The notes under the pieces were generated by a model. It was not told where the DNA came from, made no database searches, and saw nothing but the letters and a program-made list of their open reading frames with translations. Position numbers and translations under genes: made by a program. Shown here piece by piece: positions 16,239 through 25,233 of a DNA stretch of 64,000 nt; positions within the stretch are counted from its first letter, which is position 1; every line of letters starts with the position of its first letter. Origin of the DNA: GW2011-AR15 sp964512765 (lineage in GTDB: Archaea > Nanobdellota > Nanobdellia > Woesearchaeales > GW2011-AR15); assembly GCA_964512765.1 (NCBI GenBank), contig CAZEKF010000009.1, forward strand, positions 1-64,000, written 5' to 3'.

Positions 16239-16586
16239 TTAGAAAGCGCTGAACTCATCTAAACTGTCTAACATACCTTTTCTTCGTAGCATGTTAACCT
16301 GTGCTTTTGTGTATTTGAAAACAATATCGCCTTTATCATCAGGGTTTAATTCCCATGGTTCTACAAGAATAATGTCACCTGGTCTGACCCATAACCGTCT
16401 TTTTAACCTGCCAGGAATTCTACAGTTACGTGTTTTACCGTCTAAGCAACGTACAAAAGATCTTGAACCGCCGACCCTTCTATCTAGCAAGCCAATCACT
16501 TGGTTACCTCTTGGTAATCTTGTCCTTCTAATCTCTTCCTGTAGTGCTTCTTGTCTTGCTTTTTCTTCTTTTTCCTTTTTACCCAT
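16239..16586 (-). CDS. eif1A: Translation initiation factor aIF1A
   Basis: 115 aa. Ribosomal A-site factor that promotes mRNA and initiator-tRNA binding. The S1/OB fold is clear: RLPRGNQVIGLLDRRVGGSR, then VRCLDGKTRNCRIPGRLKRR, WVRPGDIILVEPWE and DDKGDIVFKYTKAQVNMLRR. A short charged N-terminal tail (MGKKEKEEKARQE) and acidic C-terminal end are typical. It converges on lspA with 3 bp between stops and lies 86 bp from the divergent initiator tRNA gene. Confidence 0.95.
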   Translation of the reverse strand: MGKKEKEEKARQEALQEEIRRTRLPRGNQVIGLLDRRVGGSRSFVRCLDGKTRNCRIPGRLKRRLWVRPGDIILVEPWELNPDDKGDIVFKYTKAQVNMLRRKGMLDSLDEFSAF

Positions 16587-16637
16587 TAGAACAACTGAAA
16601 TTCAGTGCTATATATAAAACTTAGTATGTAAAGATAA

Positions 16638-16648
16638 ATTTTATAAGT
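16638..16648 (+). promoter_or_regulatory. TATA box of initiator tRNA gene
   Basis: ATTTTATAAGT is centred about 31 nt before the first base of tRNA-iMet (16673), suitable for TBP-directed transcription a few nt upstream of the mature end. Confidence 0.45.
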
Positions 16649-16672
16649 CAAGGGTTTTTCTCAGGAAGATAT

Positions 16673-16814
16673 AGCGAGGTAGAGCAGTCAGGAGTGCTCG
16701 TTGATCTCTTAAACGAGAGCGAAAGGCTCATATGGCTGCAATAAAGCCGAAGACACCCAATTGAGAACATAATTCTCAGGGTATAGGTCGGAGGTTCAAA
16801 TCCTTTCCTCGCTA
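16673..16814 (+). tRNA. Initiator tRNA-Met(CAT) with three introns
   Basis: A 142-nt gene. Acceptor AGCGAGG pairs with CCTCGCT, keeping the A1-U72 pair of archaeal initiators, with A73 at 16814. D arm GAGC-AGTCAGGAGT-GCTC, T arm GGAGG-TTCAAAT-CCTTT. Removing 16704-16724 (21 nt, after 29), 16733-16754 (22 nt, 37/38) and 16761-16784 (24 nt, after 43) leaves exactly 75 nt with anticodon arm TTGGG-CTCATAA-CCCAA. This recreates the three G-C pairs (29-31/39-41) diagnostic of initiators, strong evidence for the assignment. Each intron has a small internal hairpin. Intron borders are from manual folding; the splicing endonuclease BHB motifs were not modelled. Confidence 0.88.
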
Positions 16815-16823
16815 TAAAAAACG

Positions 16824-16854
16824 TTGGAGAGGAATTTCCTTTCCAACATTATTT
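16824..16854 (+). terminator. Hairpin plus T-rich tail after tRNA-iMet
   Basis: GTTGGAGAGGA and TCCTTTCCAAC form an 11-bp stem with one G-T pair and a 3-nt loop, followed by ATTATTTTTCT. It is 10 nt after the tRNA end and 40 nt before rnhB. Archaea terminate mainly on T tracts; the hairpin makes a stop or 3' processing point likely. Confidence 0.6.
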
Positions 16855-16893
16855 TTCTAAAAGTTTATAATGAAAATCTTATTTTAATTTTAT

Positions 16894-17550
16894 ATGCTAA
16901 TCTGTGGTATTGACGAAGCAGGTAAAGGACCTGTGATAGGTCCATTAGTAATGGCAGGAGTAGTTATAGACTCTGAAGATGAGTTTAAACTAAAGATGTT
17001 AGGTGTAAAAGATTCTAAATTATTAACTAAAGAAAAACGTGATGAACTGTACAAAAAAATTCTAGGTTTGGTTAAAAGTTATAAAATAATTAGTGTAACA
17101 CCGGACATTATTGACGAACATTTGAAATCAGAAAAAAGTAATTTGAATATATTAGAAGCAAAGACAACAACAGAAATCCTTAATGAGTTAGGTCCTCAAA
17201 AAGCAATCATTGATTTGCCAGATAAAAACCCTGAAAGATATCAGGAATATATTCTAGAAGATTTAAAGAATAAAGACATGGAATTAGTGACAGAACATAA
17301 AGCAGATTATAATTATCCAGTTGTTGCAGCAGCCTCAATTCTTGCTAAAGTAACCCGAGATAAATACATTGATTTTCTAAAAGAAAAGTTTGGTGAAGAT
17401 TTTGGCTCAGGATACATGTCTGATGAAAAAACACAAAAATTTCTTGAAAAACATTGGAACAATCATTCAATTAACTTTTTCAGAAAAGAATGGGTATCAT
17501 GGAAGAATTTAAAAAAAGAAAAAGAGCAGAAAAGATTGTTTGAGTTTTAA
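16894..17550 (+). CDS. rnhB: Ribonuclease HII
   Basis: 218 aa. Degrades RNA in RNA-DNA hybrids and removes misincorporated ribonucleotides. Catalytic residues are visible: ICGIDEAGKGPVIGPLVMAG (D6, E7), ..IDLPDKN (third Asp) and the last Asp in EHKADYNYPVVAAASILAKVTRD. GSGYMSDEKTQKFLE follows as in archaeal enzymes. The stop overlaps the stop of convergent ileS by 4 bp (TTAA). Confidence 0.94.
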   Translation: MLICGIDEAGKGPVIGPLVMAGVVIDSEDEFKLKMLGVKDSKLLTKEKRDELYKKILGLVKSYKIISVTPDIIDEHLKSEKSNLNILEAKTTTEILNELGPQKAIIDLPDKNPERYQEYILEDLKNKDMELVTEHKADYNYPVVAAASILAKVTRDKYIDFLKEKFGEDFGSGYMSDEKTQKFLEKHWNNHSINFFRKEWVSWKNLKKEKEQKRLFEF

Positions 17551-20500
17551 ACAACCACAAACCCAGCTACAACCTTCAGTCCCTTAATACTTTCTTTATT
17601 ATTGAACTTATATTTTTTTGTTGGACTTATTGTGCTCATGTCAATTGAAGTGGCACCGACTCTGTCCTTAATCTTTGGCTCAAACTCTACTAAAATGTCA
17701 AAGAGTTTCTTGTCCAGCTTCAAATATAATTCAATATTATCAGTTTTCTTTAACCCTGCATCTTTTCTAAAGGATTGTATTCTTCTGACTAATTCTCTAT
17801 AATAACCTTCAGAAACTAATTCATTGCTAACATCAGTGTTCAGGTAAACATTACCGTTATTGGAATTACCCATGTGATAACCTTTAGCTAAGGTTTTTTC
17901 AAACACTAAATGCTTATTTTCAAGAACATGTTTACCTAATTTTAGTTTACCATTTTTGTAATTTTTTAACAATTTTGTATTATCAGTATTACTAAGTTCT
18001 TTAACTATAGTTTGTGACTCTTTGCCAAAGTCAGGTCCTAATGTTTTATAATTAGGTTTGATTACTGTATCTGCTTTGTCAAATTTCTTAACAATTTTTA
18101 TAGATTTAACATTAACTTGTGATTTGATTAAATCACTTAGTTTGTTTACAGCTTCTGTTGCTTCTTTATCAGAAACTTCAATAATAACTTCTTGCAATGG
18201 CCATCTAATGCCTGTTTGTGCTTTTTCCCTTGCACCAAGCGCACCATTGATTATATCTTTAACCATATCCATGTTTTTTTCTAACTTATGATTAACCATT
18301 TTCTTATCATGTTTTGGCCAGTCATACAACTGTACAGATTCTTGTTTTAACCCAAATTCTTTTTTAAAGTTCAGGAATATTGTCTCTGCTGTGAACGGAG
18401 TAACTGTAGCTAATAACGTTAGTATTGATTTTAACACATGATAAGTTACATACAACACTAACTGTTTTTCTTTATCAGTTCCATTATTAACTTTTTCCCG
18501 CACCATCTGAATGTAAGTTCTGGACAATTCTAAATACAATTCTTCAATAGTCCAAGGAATTTTGTTTAACAAATATTCGTCAAATTCTTTTGTTACTTTT
18601 TTAATAGTCGAATTTAACTTTGATAAAATGTAATTTTCTTCTTCTTTAGCATTGTCAAGAATTTTATTAGATATTTTTTCTGGATTCTTAGATATAGTTT
18701 TTGCCAGATCAATTACAAAACTATGCAAGTTCCATAATATGTTCAAGTTACGCATCTTTATCTCAATATCTTCATAATTATAATTCATGTCAACTCCTGG
18801 TTGTGAAGAACCCATCATATAATAACGCACAGCATCTACACCATACTTCTGTGTAACTTCATAAGGATCAATGACATTACCTAAACTTTTACTCATCTTC
18901 CTACCTGTTACGTCGTTTACCCAACCTGTCATATAACAGGCTAAAAATGGTTTACCAATATCAGAAACTACAGCAGTGTCAAATAATAGGTTAAACCAAC
19001 CTCTGATTTGGTCTTTTGCTTCAAGTATAAAATCTGCTGGCCAATATTTTTTAAAATATTTGTCAGTTTTAGGATAATACAATGAAATCCACGAAGCACA
19101 ACCTGCATCAACCCAAACATCACAAATATCAGGTATTCTTTTCATTACTGAACCACAATCTGCACATTTGAAAGTAACGTCATCAATCCAAGGCTTATGC
19201 ATTTTTTTTATTTTTTTGCCTGATAATCTTTCTAGTTCATTTAATGAACCCATGACGTCATAATTACTACATTTAGTGCATTTCCAAATAGGCACTGGCG
19301 TTCCCCAATACCTTTGCCTAGTTAATCCAATATCTCTTAAGTTAGCTAACCATGAATCAAACGTGTTAGAACCTGCCCATTTAGGTACCCAATTAATATT
19401 ACGGTTCCACTCACGCATTTTTTCTCTTAATTTTTCTACGCCAAGGAACCATTGCCTAGTTGTCTTAAAAATAACAGCAGCTTTTGACCTTTCGTGGTGA
19501 GGATATTCATGTACATAAGGTACTCTAGCTACTATGGCACCTTTTTTTTCAAAATAATCAGTAAATTTTACATCTTCATATCTTGCTCTCCATCCAGAAA
19601 AAACTCCCATATCTTTTGAAAAGTAACCTCTTGAATCAACTTCATTGAAAGCAGGCAGACCATAAGATTTACCAACTTCTTGGTCTTCTGGACCACAACC
19701 CGGCGCCATATGGACCAATCCTGTACCTTCTTCAGTATTCACATATTCTTTAGATAACATAACTTTAAATGCCCAGTCTTGTGTCATATTTTTTAATGCA
19801 GGAACATCTTTTTTTAGAAATGGAACATATTCAACTGATTCCAGGCTTTTACCTTTAAATTTTTTAATAATTTTAAGTTTCTTGTCTACAACTTTAGAAA
19901 GATATTCTACTCTGTCTTTTGCAAGAATCCAGGTTTCTTTATCTGCTTTTACTTTTACATAATCCAGGTCAGGATTTACCATGACACCTAAATTATGTGG
20001 AATTGTCCAGGGCGTGGTTGTCCATACTATCAAGGACTCATTCTTATCTTTTAGAGCAAACTTTAATATTATAGATTCGTCCTTTACTTCTTTATATTCA
20101 AGTTCATGCTTAGCAGCAACAGTCTCTGTTTCCGGGCACCATGCCATTACTCGATCTCCTTCATACAAATGACCTTTTTTATGTGCTCTTTTCAAGGCCC
20201 ACCATACACCTTCCATGAAATCATTAGTAATTGGCTGGTAAGCATCTTCATGGTCAAACCAAACACCCCATTTGTGATAATCTTTAGTCATCTGGTTCAT
20301 AGTATTGACTGCATACTTTTCACATTCGTTAACAAACTTACCAACACCAATTTTTTCAATTTCTTCTTTGCTTTCAATACCAAATTTAGCCATGACTTTT
20401 TTACTTGTTGGTAACCCGTGCATGTCCCAGCCACCACGTGCCCAAACATCATAACCTTGCATTCGTTTATATCTGAACAACGGATCTTTTAAAGAAGCAT

Positions 20501-20669
20501 AATTCCAAAAATGGCCAACGTGGAATTTTCCAGATGTATAAGGCGGACCGCATGTCCAGTAAAACTTTTTGCCGTTTTTACCCTTTAATCTTTGTTTGTC
20601 AAAAATCTTATTATCTTTCCAGAATTTCAAAACTTTTTTTTCTTGTTTAACAGGATCGTACTTTTGCAT
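17547..20669 (-). CDS. ileS: Isoleucyl-tRNA synthetase
   Basis: 1040 aa class I synthetase charging tRNA-Ile. HIGH variant HVGH in PPYTSGKFHVGHFWN (~residue 50), editing domain with VWTTTPWTIPHNLGV, zinc-type CxxC knuckles (CTKCSNYDVMG, CADCGS), RGWFNLL and the KMSKS loop MSKSLGNVIDP near residue 600, then the helical anticodon-binding domain. The start MQKYDPVK at 20669 is chosen because GGTGGT lies 7 nt upstream; the GTG at 20681 belongs to the SD. Confidence 0.96.
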   Translation of the reverse strand: MQKYDPVKQEKKVLKFWKDNKIFDKQRLKGKNGKKFYWTCGPPYTSGKFHVGHFWNYASLKDPLFRYKRMQGYDVWARGGWDMHGLPTSKKVMAKFGIESKEEIEKIGVGKFVNECEKYAVNTMNQMTKDYHKWGVWFDHEDAYQPITNDFMEGVWWALKRAHKKGHLYEGDRVMAWCPETETVAAKHELEYKEVKDESIILKFALKDKNESLIVWTTTPWTIPHNLGVMVNPDLDYVKVKADKETWILAKDRVEYLSKVVDKKLKIIKKFKGKSLESVEYVPFLKKDVPALKNMTQDWAFKVMLSKEYVNTEEGTGLVHMAPGCGPEDQEVGKSYGLPAFNEVDSRGYFSKDMGVFSGWRARYEDVKFTDYFEKKGAIVARVPYVHEYPHHERSKAAVIFKTTRQWFLGVEKLREKMREWNRNINWVPKWAGSNTFDSWLANLRDIGLTRQRYWGTPVPIWKCTKCSNYDVMGSLNELERLSGKKIKKMHKPWIDDVTFKCADCGSVMKRIPDICDVWVDAGCASWISLYYPKTDKYFKKYWPADFILEAKDQIRGWFNLLFDTAVVSDIGKPFLACYMTGWVNDVTGRKMSKSLGNVIDPYEVTQKYGVDAVRYYMMGSSQPGVDMNYNYEDIEIKMRNLNILWNLHSFVIDLAKTISKNPEKISNKILDNAKEEENYILSKLNSTIKKVTKEFDEYLLNKIPWTIEELYLELSRTYIQMVREKVNNGTDKEKQLVLYVTYHVLKSILTLLATVTPFTAETIFLNFKKEFGLKQESVQLYDWPKHDKKMVNHKLEKNMDMVKDIINGALGAREKAQTGIRWPLQEVIIEVSDKEATEAVNKLSDLIKSQVNVKSIKIVKKFDKADTVIKPNYKTLGPDFGKESQTIVKELSNTDNTKLLKNYKNGKLKLGKHVLENKHLVFEKTLAKGYHMGNSNNGNVYLNTDVSNELVSEGYYRELVRRIQSFRKDAGLKKTDNIELYLKLDKKLFDILVEFEPKIKDRVGATSIDMSTISPTKKYKFNNKESIKGLKVVAGFVVV

Positions 20670-20880
20670 TTTATTTACCACCTTTATGTTTGTGTTTTGT
20701 TTGATCTTTATATTTATTTCTCTACCAGTTATTGTTCACAGGCTAAGAATGAACATAGCCATAACTAGATAATAATGATAGAAATGATTTGAATGACAGT
20801 TGAAGTCATAAAAAATAGTATTCTTGGTTAATATTTAAAGGTTTTTGTGTTAAATATAGTGCAAAGGTTTTTCAAAAATC

Positions 20881-20889
20881 ATTTAAATA
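20881..20889 (+). promoter_or_regulatory. TATA box, leaderless promoter
   Basis: ATTTAAATA centred 26 nt before the ATG at 20911. No SD lies before that ATG. Confidence 0.6.
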
Positions 20890-20910
20890 AGATATTATTA
20901 ACCAGCCAAA

Positions 20911-21819
20911 ATGAGTAGAAATAACATTGTTACAGTAATTTTGACAGGTAAAGATGAAGAAAAATATTGTATTGAAGCATTAGACAGTATACTTGGTCAA
21001 ACCTGGTTAAAACAAGAAAGTAATCAAGTTGAATTCTATATTATTAATGATGGCAGTACTGATGAAATGGCTAGTAAAATTAGTGAATGGTTACTTACTC
21101 ATGAACAAGATTCTAGAATTTATAAGACTCATTTTAAAAGTGACAGAGCAAAAAATATCGGAATAATTGCTTCACAGAACGAAGCAGTGGAATTGTTTAA
21201 ACAATATCGGGAAGAAGATGGAATACCAAGAGTAGGAATATGTTTTTTTGATCTTGATGATATTATGGATGAGAAATTTATGTCAATTTTAGTGCCTGAA
21301 ATTGAAGGGAATATAAGTGTAGCTTATGTACATGGTTATTTAAAGAATAAAGAAGGTTTACCGTTTGTTAATAAACATGGAGTAGAGATCCATGATTTAC
21401 CAACGCTTGAATGGGACCCAGAAACATATCTTATAGTAGGTAATAACTATGTTCCTACACCATCTATGATAAGAGAAGATTTAGTATTTGAAGCTTTTCC
21501 TTTAAAATATGAAAATTTTCCTGACGGAATATCCAAGTGGTATAGACATTCGTCTTTATTTCAAGTTATGATAAGAAAAGGACTTACTGCCAAATATGTT
21601 AATATGCCTTTATTTAGCTATAGGATAGGAGATTTAGGGGAGAATACATCTGAAATTGTTCAAAAAATTCATGATATCAGGCCACAACCAGGTCAAGAAG
21701 TTGTGGAAGGTGTTGTATTTGATTTCGTGACTGATAGAGTTGATTTAGCTGATATTGAACTTCACTTTCCAAATATACTTACAGGGAACCAAGCAGCATA
21801 TAATTCATTAAAAAATTAA
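20911..21819 (+). CDS. GT2-like glycosyltransferase
   Basis: 302 aa. A GT-A fold is suggested by VTVILTGKDEEKYCIEALDS, FYIINDGSTDEM (nucleotide-binding loop) and CFFDLDDIMDEKF (DxD metal site, ~residue 115). Later NYVPTPSMIRED and WYRHSSLFQVMIRKG match acceptor-side elements of GT2 enzymes. No membrane segments, so it acts in the cytoplasm, perhaps on lipid-linked sugars. The sequence is divergent and stands alone behind its own leaderless promoter, so donor and acceptor cannot be named. Confidence 0.75.
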   Translation: MSRNNIVTVILTGKDEEKYCIEALDSILGQTWLKQESNQVEFYIINDGSTDEMASKISEWLLTHEQDSRIYKTHFKSDRAKNIGIIASQNEAVELFKQYREEDGIPRVGICFFDLDDIMDEKFMSILVPEIEGNISVAYVHGYLKNKEGLPFVNKHGVEIHDLPTLEWDPETYLIVGNNYVPTPSMIREDLVFEAFPLKYENFPDGISKWYRHSSLFQVMIRKGLTAKYVNMPLFSYRIGDLGENTSEIVQKIHDIRPQPGQEVVEGVVFDFVTDRVDLADIELHFPNILTGNQAAYNSLKN

Positions 21820-21906
21820 ATAAACTAATTCTTACAAAATCACAACCTTTATATATCAGTATACAATTAAGTATACCAATATAAAATTTAAAGGGTGAAT
21901 GTGTAA

Positions 21907-22821
21907 ATGATCAAAGATTCAAATGTAAATAGTTTAGCTGAAACATTAGCTAAATCAGGGTTAGTATCAAGCACTAGCCAGGCAGTTGCAATGGCAAAAG
22001 ACATTATGGGCACAGAGAAACGCGTTTCAAGTCATTTTGACAAGGAAAATGAAAAAATTGAAGATGGTCTGACCAGGGAAAAAGATAAAAAAACCTATAA
22101 AGAAGAAATTGACGAACTAATTGAAAAAACCAGTCCTGAAAAAAAAGATTTTCACGTGATGGTTAGTGGGTATAAAAAAGATAGAAAACCTGAACTAGTT
22201 AAAGAAGTTGAAGAAGTTCTTGCTCCTGTTAAGACAGAAGTTGAAAAAATGCTTGAAGAACCAGTGGAAGAAGAGGATGAACCTGAAGAAGAACCAGAAC
22301 CAGAAAAACCTGAACCAGTGGAAGAAAAACCTGTTGTTGAACAACCACAACCAGAAGTAAAACCAGAACCTGTTCAAGAGGTCAAATCTGAACCAGTAGA
22401 ACCAGTTATGAAGAACCAGGCAGTGTCAGAAGCTATTGAAAAAGCAGTCCCTGTTCATACAGATGTTCTTAACGATGACAGAATGTTAAAAGAAGTTATG
22501 GACGAGCAAGCTGAAGAAGTTTACACTAACAAATCTGTTGAAAATACTGAAGAAGCATCTCAGGAAATGTCAGAACCTGAACAAGCACCAGAGTATAATG
22601 TTGTTAATATGGAAGCTCCTGTTCAGGAGGAAGAACCTCAACCTGAAGTTAAAGAAGAATTTATTCTTCCAGTTAGTGAACCTGAGCCAGAACCAGTTAA
22701 GGAACAACCTGAGCAAATGTTCAAAGAAGTTACTGAACCACCAAAACAAGAAGAAAGTGAAAAAGAATTTAAGAATCCTATTCAAGAGGTAGATTTGTTG
22801 GATCACTTTAAATTTGGTTAA
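21907..22821 (+). CDS. Acidic Pro/Glu-rich protein of unknown function
   Basis: 304 aa. A folded-looking N-terminal helix region (SLAETLAKSGLVSSTSQAVA...MAKDIMG, residues ~8-37) is followed by a coiled charged region. A long disordered segment rich in EPEPEKPEPVEE-type repeats (residues ~115-165 and 245-285) ends in a conserved-looking tail EVDLLDHFKFG. No signal peptide or membrane helix. GGTGAA lies 7 nt before the ATG. The shape (short helical head, flexible acidic arm, terminal peptide) suits a tether or scaffold, but no function is known to me. Confidence 0.75.
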   Translation: MIKDSNVNSLAETLAKSGLVSSTSQAVAMAKDIMGTEKRVSSHFDKENEKIEDGLTREKDKKTYKEEIDELIEKTSPEKKDFHVMVSGYKKDRKPELVKEVEEVLAPVKTEVEKMLEEPVEEEDEPEEEPEPEKPEPVEEKPVVEQPQPEVKPEPVQEVKSEPVEPVMKNQAVSEAIEKAVPVHTDVLNDDRMLKEVMDEQAEEVYTNKSVENTEEASQEMSEPEQAPEYNVVNMEAPVQEEEPQPEVKEEFILPVSEPEPEPVKEQPEQMFKEVTEPPKQEESEKEFKNPIQEVDLLDHFKFG

Positions 22822-22920
22822 TATTTACTCTATAATAGTAACAATACCGTAACATTTATATATTACTTTTTCTTCTTTTCCTTCTATTAGGATACTTTAA
22901 AGTATATAAGGTGAAAATAC

Positions 22921-24288
22921 ATGAAAAAACTGATCAGTATATTAGCATTGGTTTTCATCCTAACTTTAGCTAGTGCATTTGCAACTTATGAAGTTACATC
23001 ACCTAGCTTTGGTGGAGAGGACCAAGAGAGAGGACAAACAGTCCAGATTAGTGTTCCTGTTAAAAATACAGGTACAAAAAATATTAGTGGAATTGCAGCA
23101 TCATTTTCTGGAGTAGATGGAGATTATTCTGCAGAAGTTGTCTCAGTACCTGCAAGTATTGCAGTTAATGGTACAGAAAATGTTGTTATTAAAGCATATG
23201 TTCCATTAGACTTTGACGCAGTTGATTCTAAAGGTAAAAAAGTTTCAGCAGGAATAGGAAATCTTGTTCTTGAAGGAAACTATTCAGATAATTCTGCAGT
23301 TGCTCAAAAATCTGTTAGCATGACAATGGAAGCTGAGAACTTGTTAGAGTTCAAAGATAACAGAATCACTATTGGTGACAGAAGTGATAAAAGTCTTGAT
23401 AATAGAGACGAATTTGACGATGTCAAAAGAAATGATAAAGTTCTTATTGAAATCGAACTTGAAAACGATTTTTCTGACGATGGAGATTGTGACGATCCAG
23501 ATGATTATGGTGATTGTGCAATTGAAGATGTAGAAGTTGAGTTTGAACCAGACGATTCTGACTTTGACGATGAATCAATTGACTTTAATGATGTAAATGC
23601 AGACGATACAGACACAGAAACATTTTCATTCAGTGTGCCTGATGATGTTGACGATAGTACCTATGAGTTTGAAATGTGGGTAACAGGAACTGATGAAAAC
23701 GGTGCTAGGCACGGGGAATACATGACTTTCAGGTTAGAAGTTGACGTTCCTAGAGACGAAGTTACTATAACAGACGCATATCTAAGTCCAAGTTCAATTG
23801 ATTGTGATGATAGACACACAACATTAAGAGTTACAATTGAAAATACAGGAAGAGATGACCAAAGTAAAGCGTCAATCTTTGTAACTTCAACAAAACTTGA
23901 TATCAAACAATCAGTTTATAACATTGACGTTGACGAAGGAGATACTGCTTCTAAAACATTTGATCTGAGATTAGAAGACGATGTTACACCTGGTCAATAT
24001 ACAATTACTGTTACATCAAACTATGATAATAGTGATGAATCAGACATTGATTCTGTAACATTAACAGTAAAAGAATGTAAAACTGTTGTTCCAGATGATG
24101 ATGATGACGACGATTCAAACACAGATGTGAATGTTATTGAAGTACCACCTTCAACAGGCGTTATCTACGGTGATGAAAAAGAACCTAGTTTCTTTGAATC
24201 AAACCAGTATTTGTTAATGTTAGGCGGATTATTTTTAGTAGCACTATTTATGTTCTTTATATTAATAGTTGCTATCTTAAGAAAATAA
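22921..24288 (+). CDS. Acidic surface protein with signal peptide and C-terminal anchor
   Basis: 455 aa. A secretion signal MKKLISILALVFILTLASAFA precedes a domain of beta-sandwich type with VKNTGTKNISGIAAS and later IENTGRDDQSKAS, both CARDB-like NTG patterns. The middle (residues ~150-230) is extremely rich in Asp (for example DDPDDYGDC), and an Asp tract DDDDDDD lies before a C-terminal hydrophobic anchor (LLMLGGLFLVALFMFFILIV). Probable S-layer-type or calcium-binding envelope protein. SD GGTGAA sits 5 nt before the ATG. Confidence 0.8.
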   Translation: MKKLISILALVFILTLASAFATYEVTSPSFGGEDQERGQTVQISVPVKNTGTKNISGIAASFSGVDGDYSAEVVSVPASIAVNGTENVVIKAYVPLDFDAVDSKGKKVSAGIGNLVLEGNYSDNSAVAQKSVSMTMEAENLLEFKDNRITIGDRSDKSLDNRDEFDDVKRNDKVLIEIELENDFSDDGDCDDPDDYGDCAIEDVEVEFEPDDSDFDDESIDFNDVNADDTDTETFSFSVPDDVDDSTYEFEMWVTGTDENGARHGEYMTFRLEVDVPRDEVTITDAYLSPSSIDCDDRHTTLRVTIENTGRDDQSKASIFVTSTKLDIKQSVYNIDVDEGDTASKTFDLRLEDDVTPGQYTITVTSNYDNSDESDIDSVTLTVKECKTVVPDDDDDDDSNTDVNVIEVPPSTGVIYGDEKEPSFFESNQYLLMLGGLFLVALFMFFILIVAILRK

Positions 24289-24347
24289 ACGTTCTAATTT
24301 ATTTATTTTTTTTCTTGATTGTTTTAATAATATAAAAGAGGAATAAA

Positions 24348-24557
24348 ATGCGTCCGTTAAGAGATCGAATTGCTGAAACAATTTATAATTTGCAACCCTG
24401 TACTCATCGTATGTTTCCGCATGCGACAAATGATCAATTGATGGAAATGCACAGATCTCATGTACAAAGGTTCGGATATGCATTAAATTTTAGTAGTATA
24501 CCAATTCAACAGTACAATAGAATTAGTAGAGATTTTAGGACCTGTCATTGGCCTTAA
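24348..24557 (+). CDS. Small hypothetical protein, 69 aa
   Basis: MRPLRDRIAETIYNLQPCTH... with no recognised family. AGAGGAATAAA before the ATG gives a plausible SD. The 3' end runs 23 bp into the convergent taw3 gene. A minus-strand frame over the same region (24277-24483) has no SD and is probably a shadow. Basic, soluble, function unknown. Confidence 0.5.
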   Translation: MRPLRDRIAETIYNLQPCTHRMFPHATNDQLMEMHRSHVQRFGYALNFSSIPIQQYNRISRDFRTCHWP

Positions 24558-25095
24558 TAAATTCCTTATTCAATCTTTTAATTTTATCTCTTGATCCAAG
24601 TAGCTTATTATTTGCTTCTTTAATTAATAATTGAAGATACTCATCAGATAGCTCAATATCTTTAGAAAAAGGAACATCCATTTTTTCTAAGAATAAGATT
24701 TCTACAATAATACGTTTCTTAAAACTAAGTAATGCAGATCTTCTGAAACCTAATTCATTAGCTTTTTTTAGTAAATAATATGCAGAATCTAAATCTTTAG
24801 CACAAATGTGTAATATTGGCGGTTCTACTCTGAACCATATAGTTTCTTCAGGTAGTTTGTTTAAAGGCAAATCATTTAGTTTTATTGGCTCATGCGAACT
24901 AAACAACCATTCAGCTTCATGCTTAATTTTACTTGGTTTAATAAACATTATCCTGCCTGAGCACGAGCTTGTTGTATAATAATCAGGATGGTTGTTGATT
25001 AATTTGACTAAATTCAGAATATGCTCATCTAAATCCCCTTTTCTGGACTTGTCCAGTTTTGACAAAGCTTGTTTTTTTTCGTTGAGAAAGTTCAT
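24535..25095 (-). CDS. taw3: tRNA wybutosine-derivative synthesis protein Taw3 (TYW3)
   Basis: 186 aa. TYW3-family SAM methyltransferase acting in biosynthesis of wyosine derivatives at G37 of tRNA-Phe. Signature DKSRKGDLDEHILNLVKLIN is followed by DYYTTSSCSGRI (residues ~39-50), FRVEPPILHICAKDL and GFRRSALLSFKKRIIVEI. Length is normal. It has its own promoter region near 25110-25130 and is divergent from the gene at 25234. Confidence 0.9.
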   Translation of the reverse strand: MNFLNEKKQALSKLDKSRKGDLDEHILNLVKLINNHPDYYTTSSCSGRIMFIKPSKIKHEAEWLFSSHEPIKLNDLPLNKLPEETIWFRVEPPILHICAKDLDSAYYLLKKANELGFRRSALLSFKKRIIVEILFLEKMDVPFSKDIELSDEYLQLLIKEANNKLLGSRDKIKRLNKEFIKANDRS

Positions 25096-25233
25096 AGGAA
25101 TAAAAGTATTAATAGTAGTTTTAAATTAGTTTTGGAATAAATGTTATCATTATAAAATGACTAAATTTAAATATAAATTATTTTTTTGTATTAATATGAA
25201 TAATAATTATATCTATGTTAGGAGGAGATATTA

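Noticed and set aside
22246..22380. Short repeated units as a possible CRISPR or tandem repeat array
   Set aside because: They are irregular codon repeats of Glu/Pro in a reading frame with no spacers.
22195..22806. Phe/Trp-rich minus-strand frames
   Set aside because: Complement of Glu/Lys/Pro repeats of the acidic protein; not credible membrane proteins.
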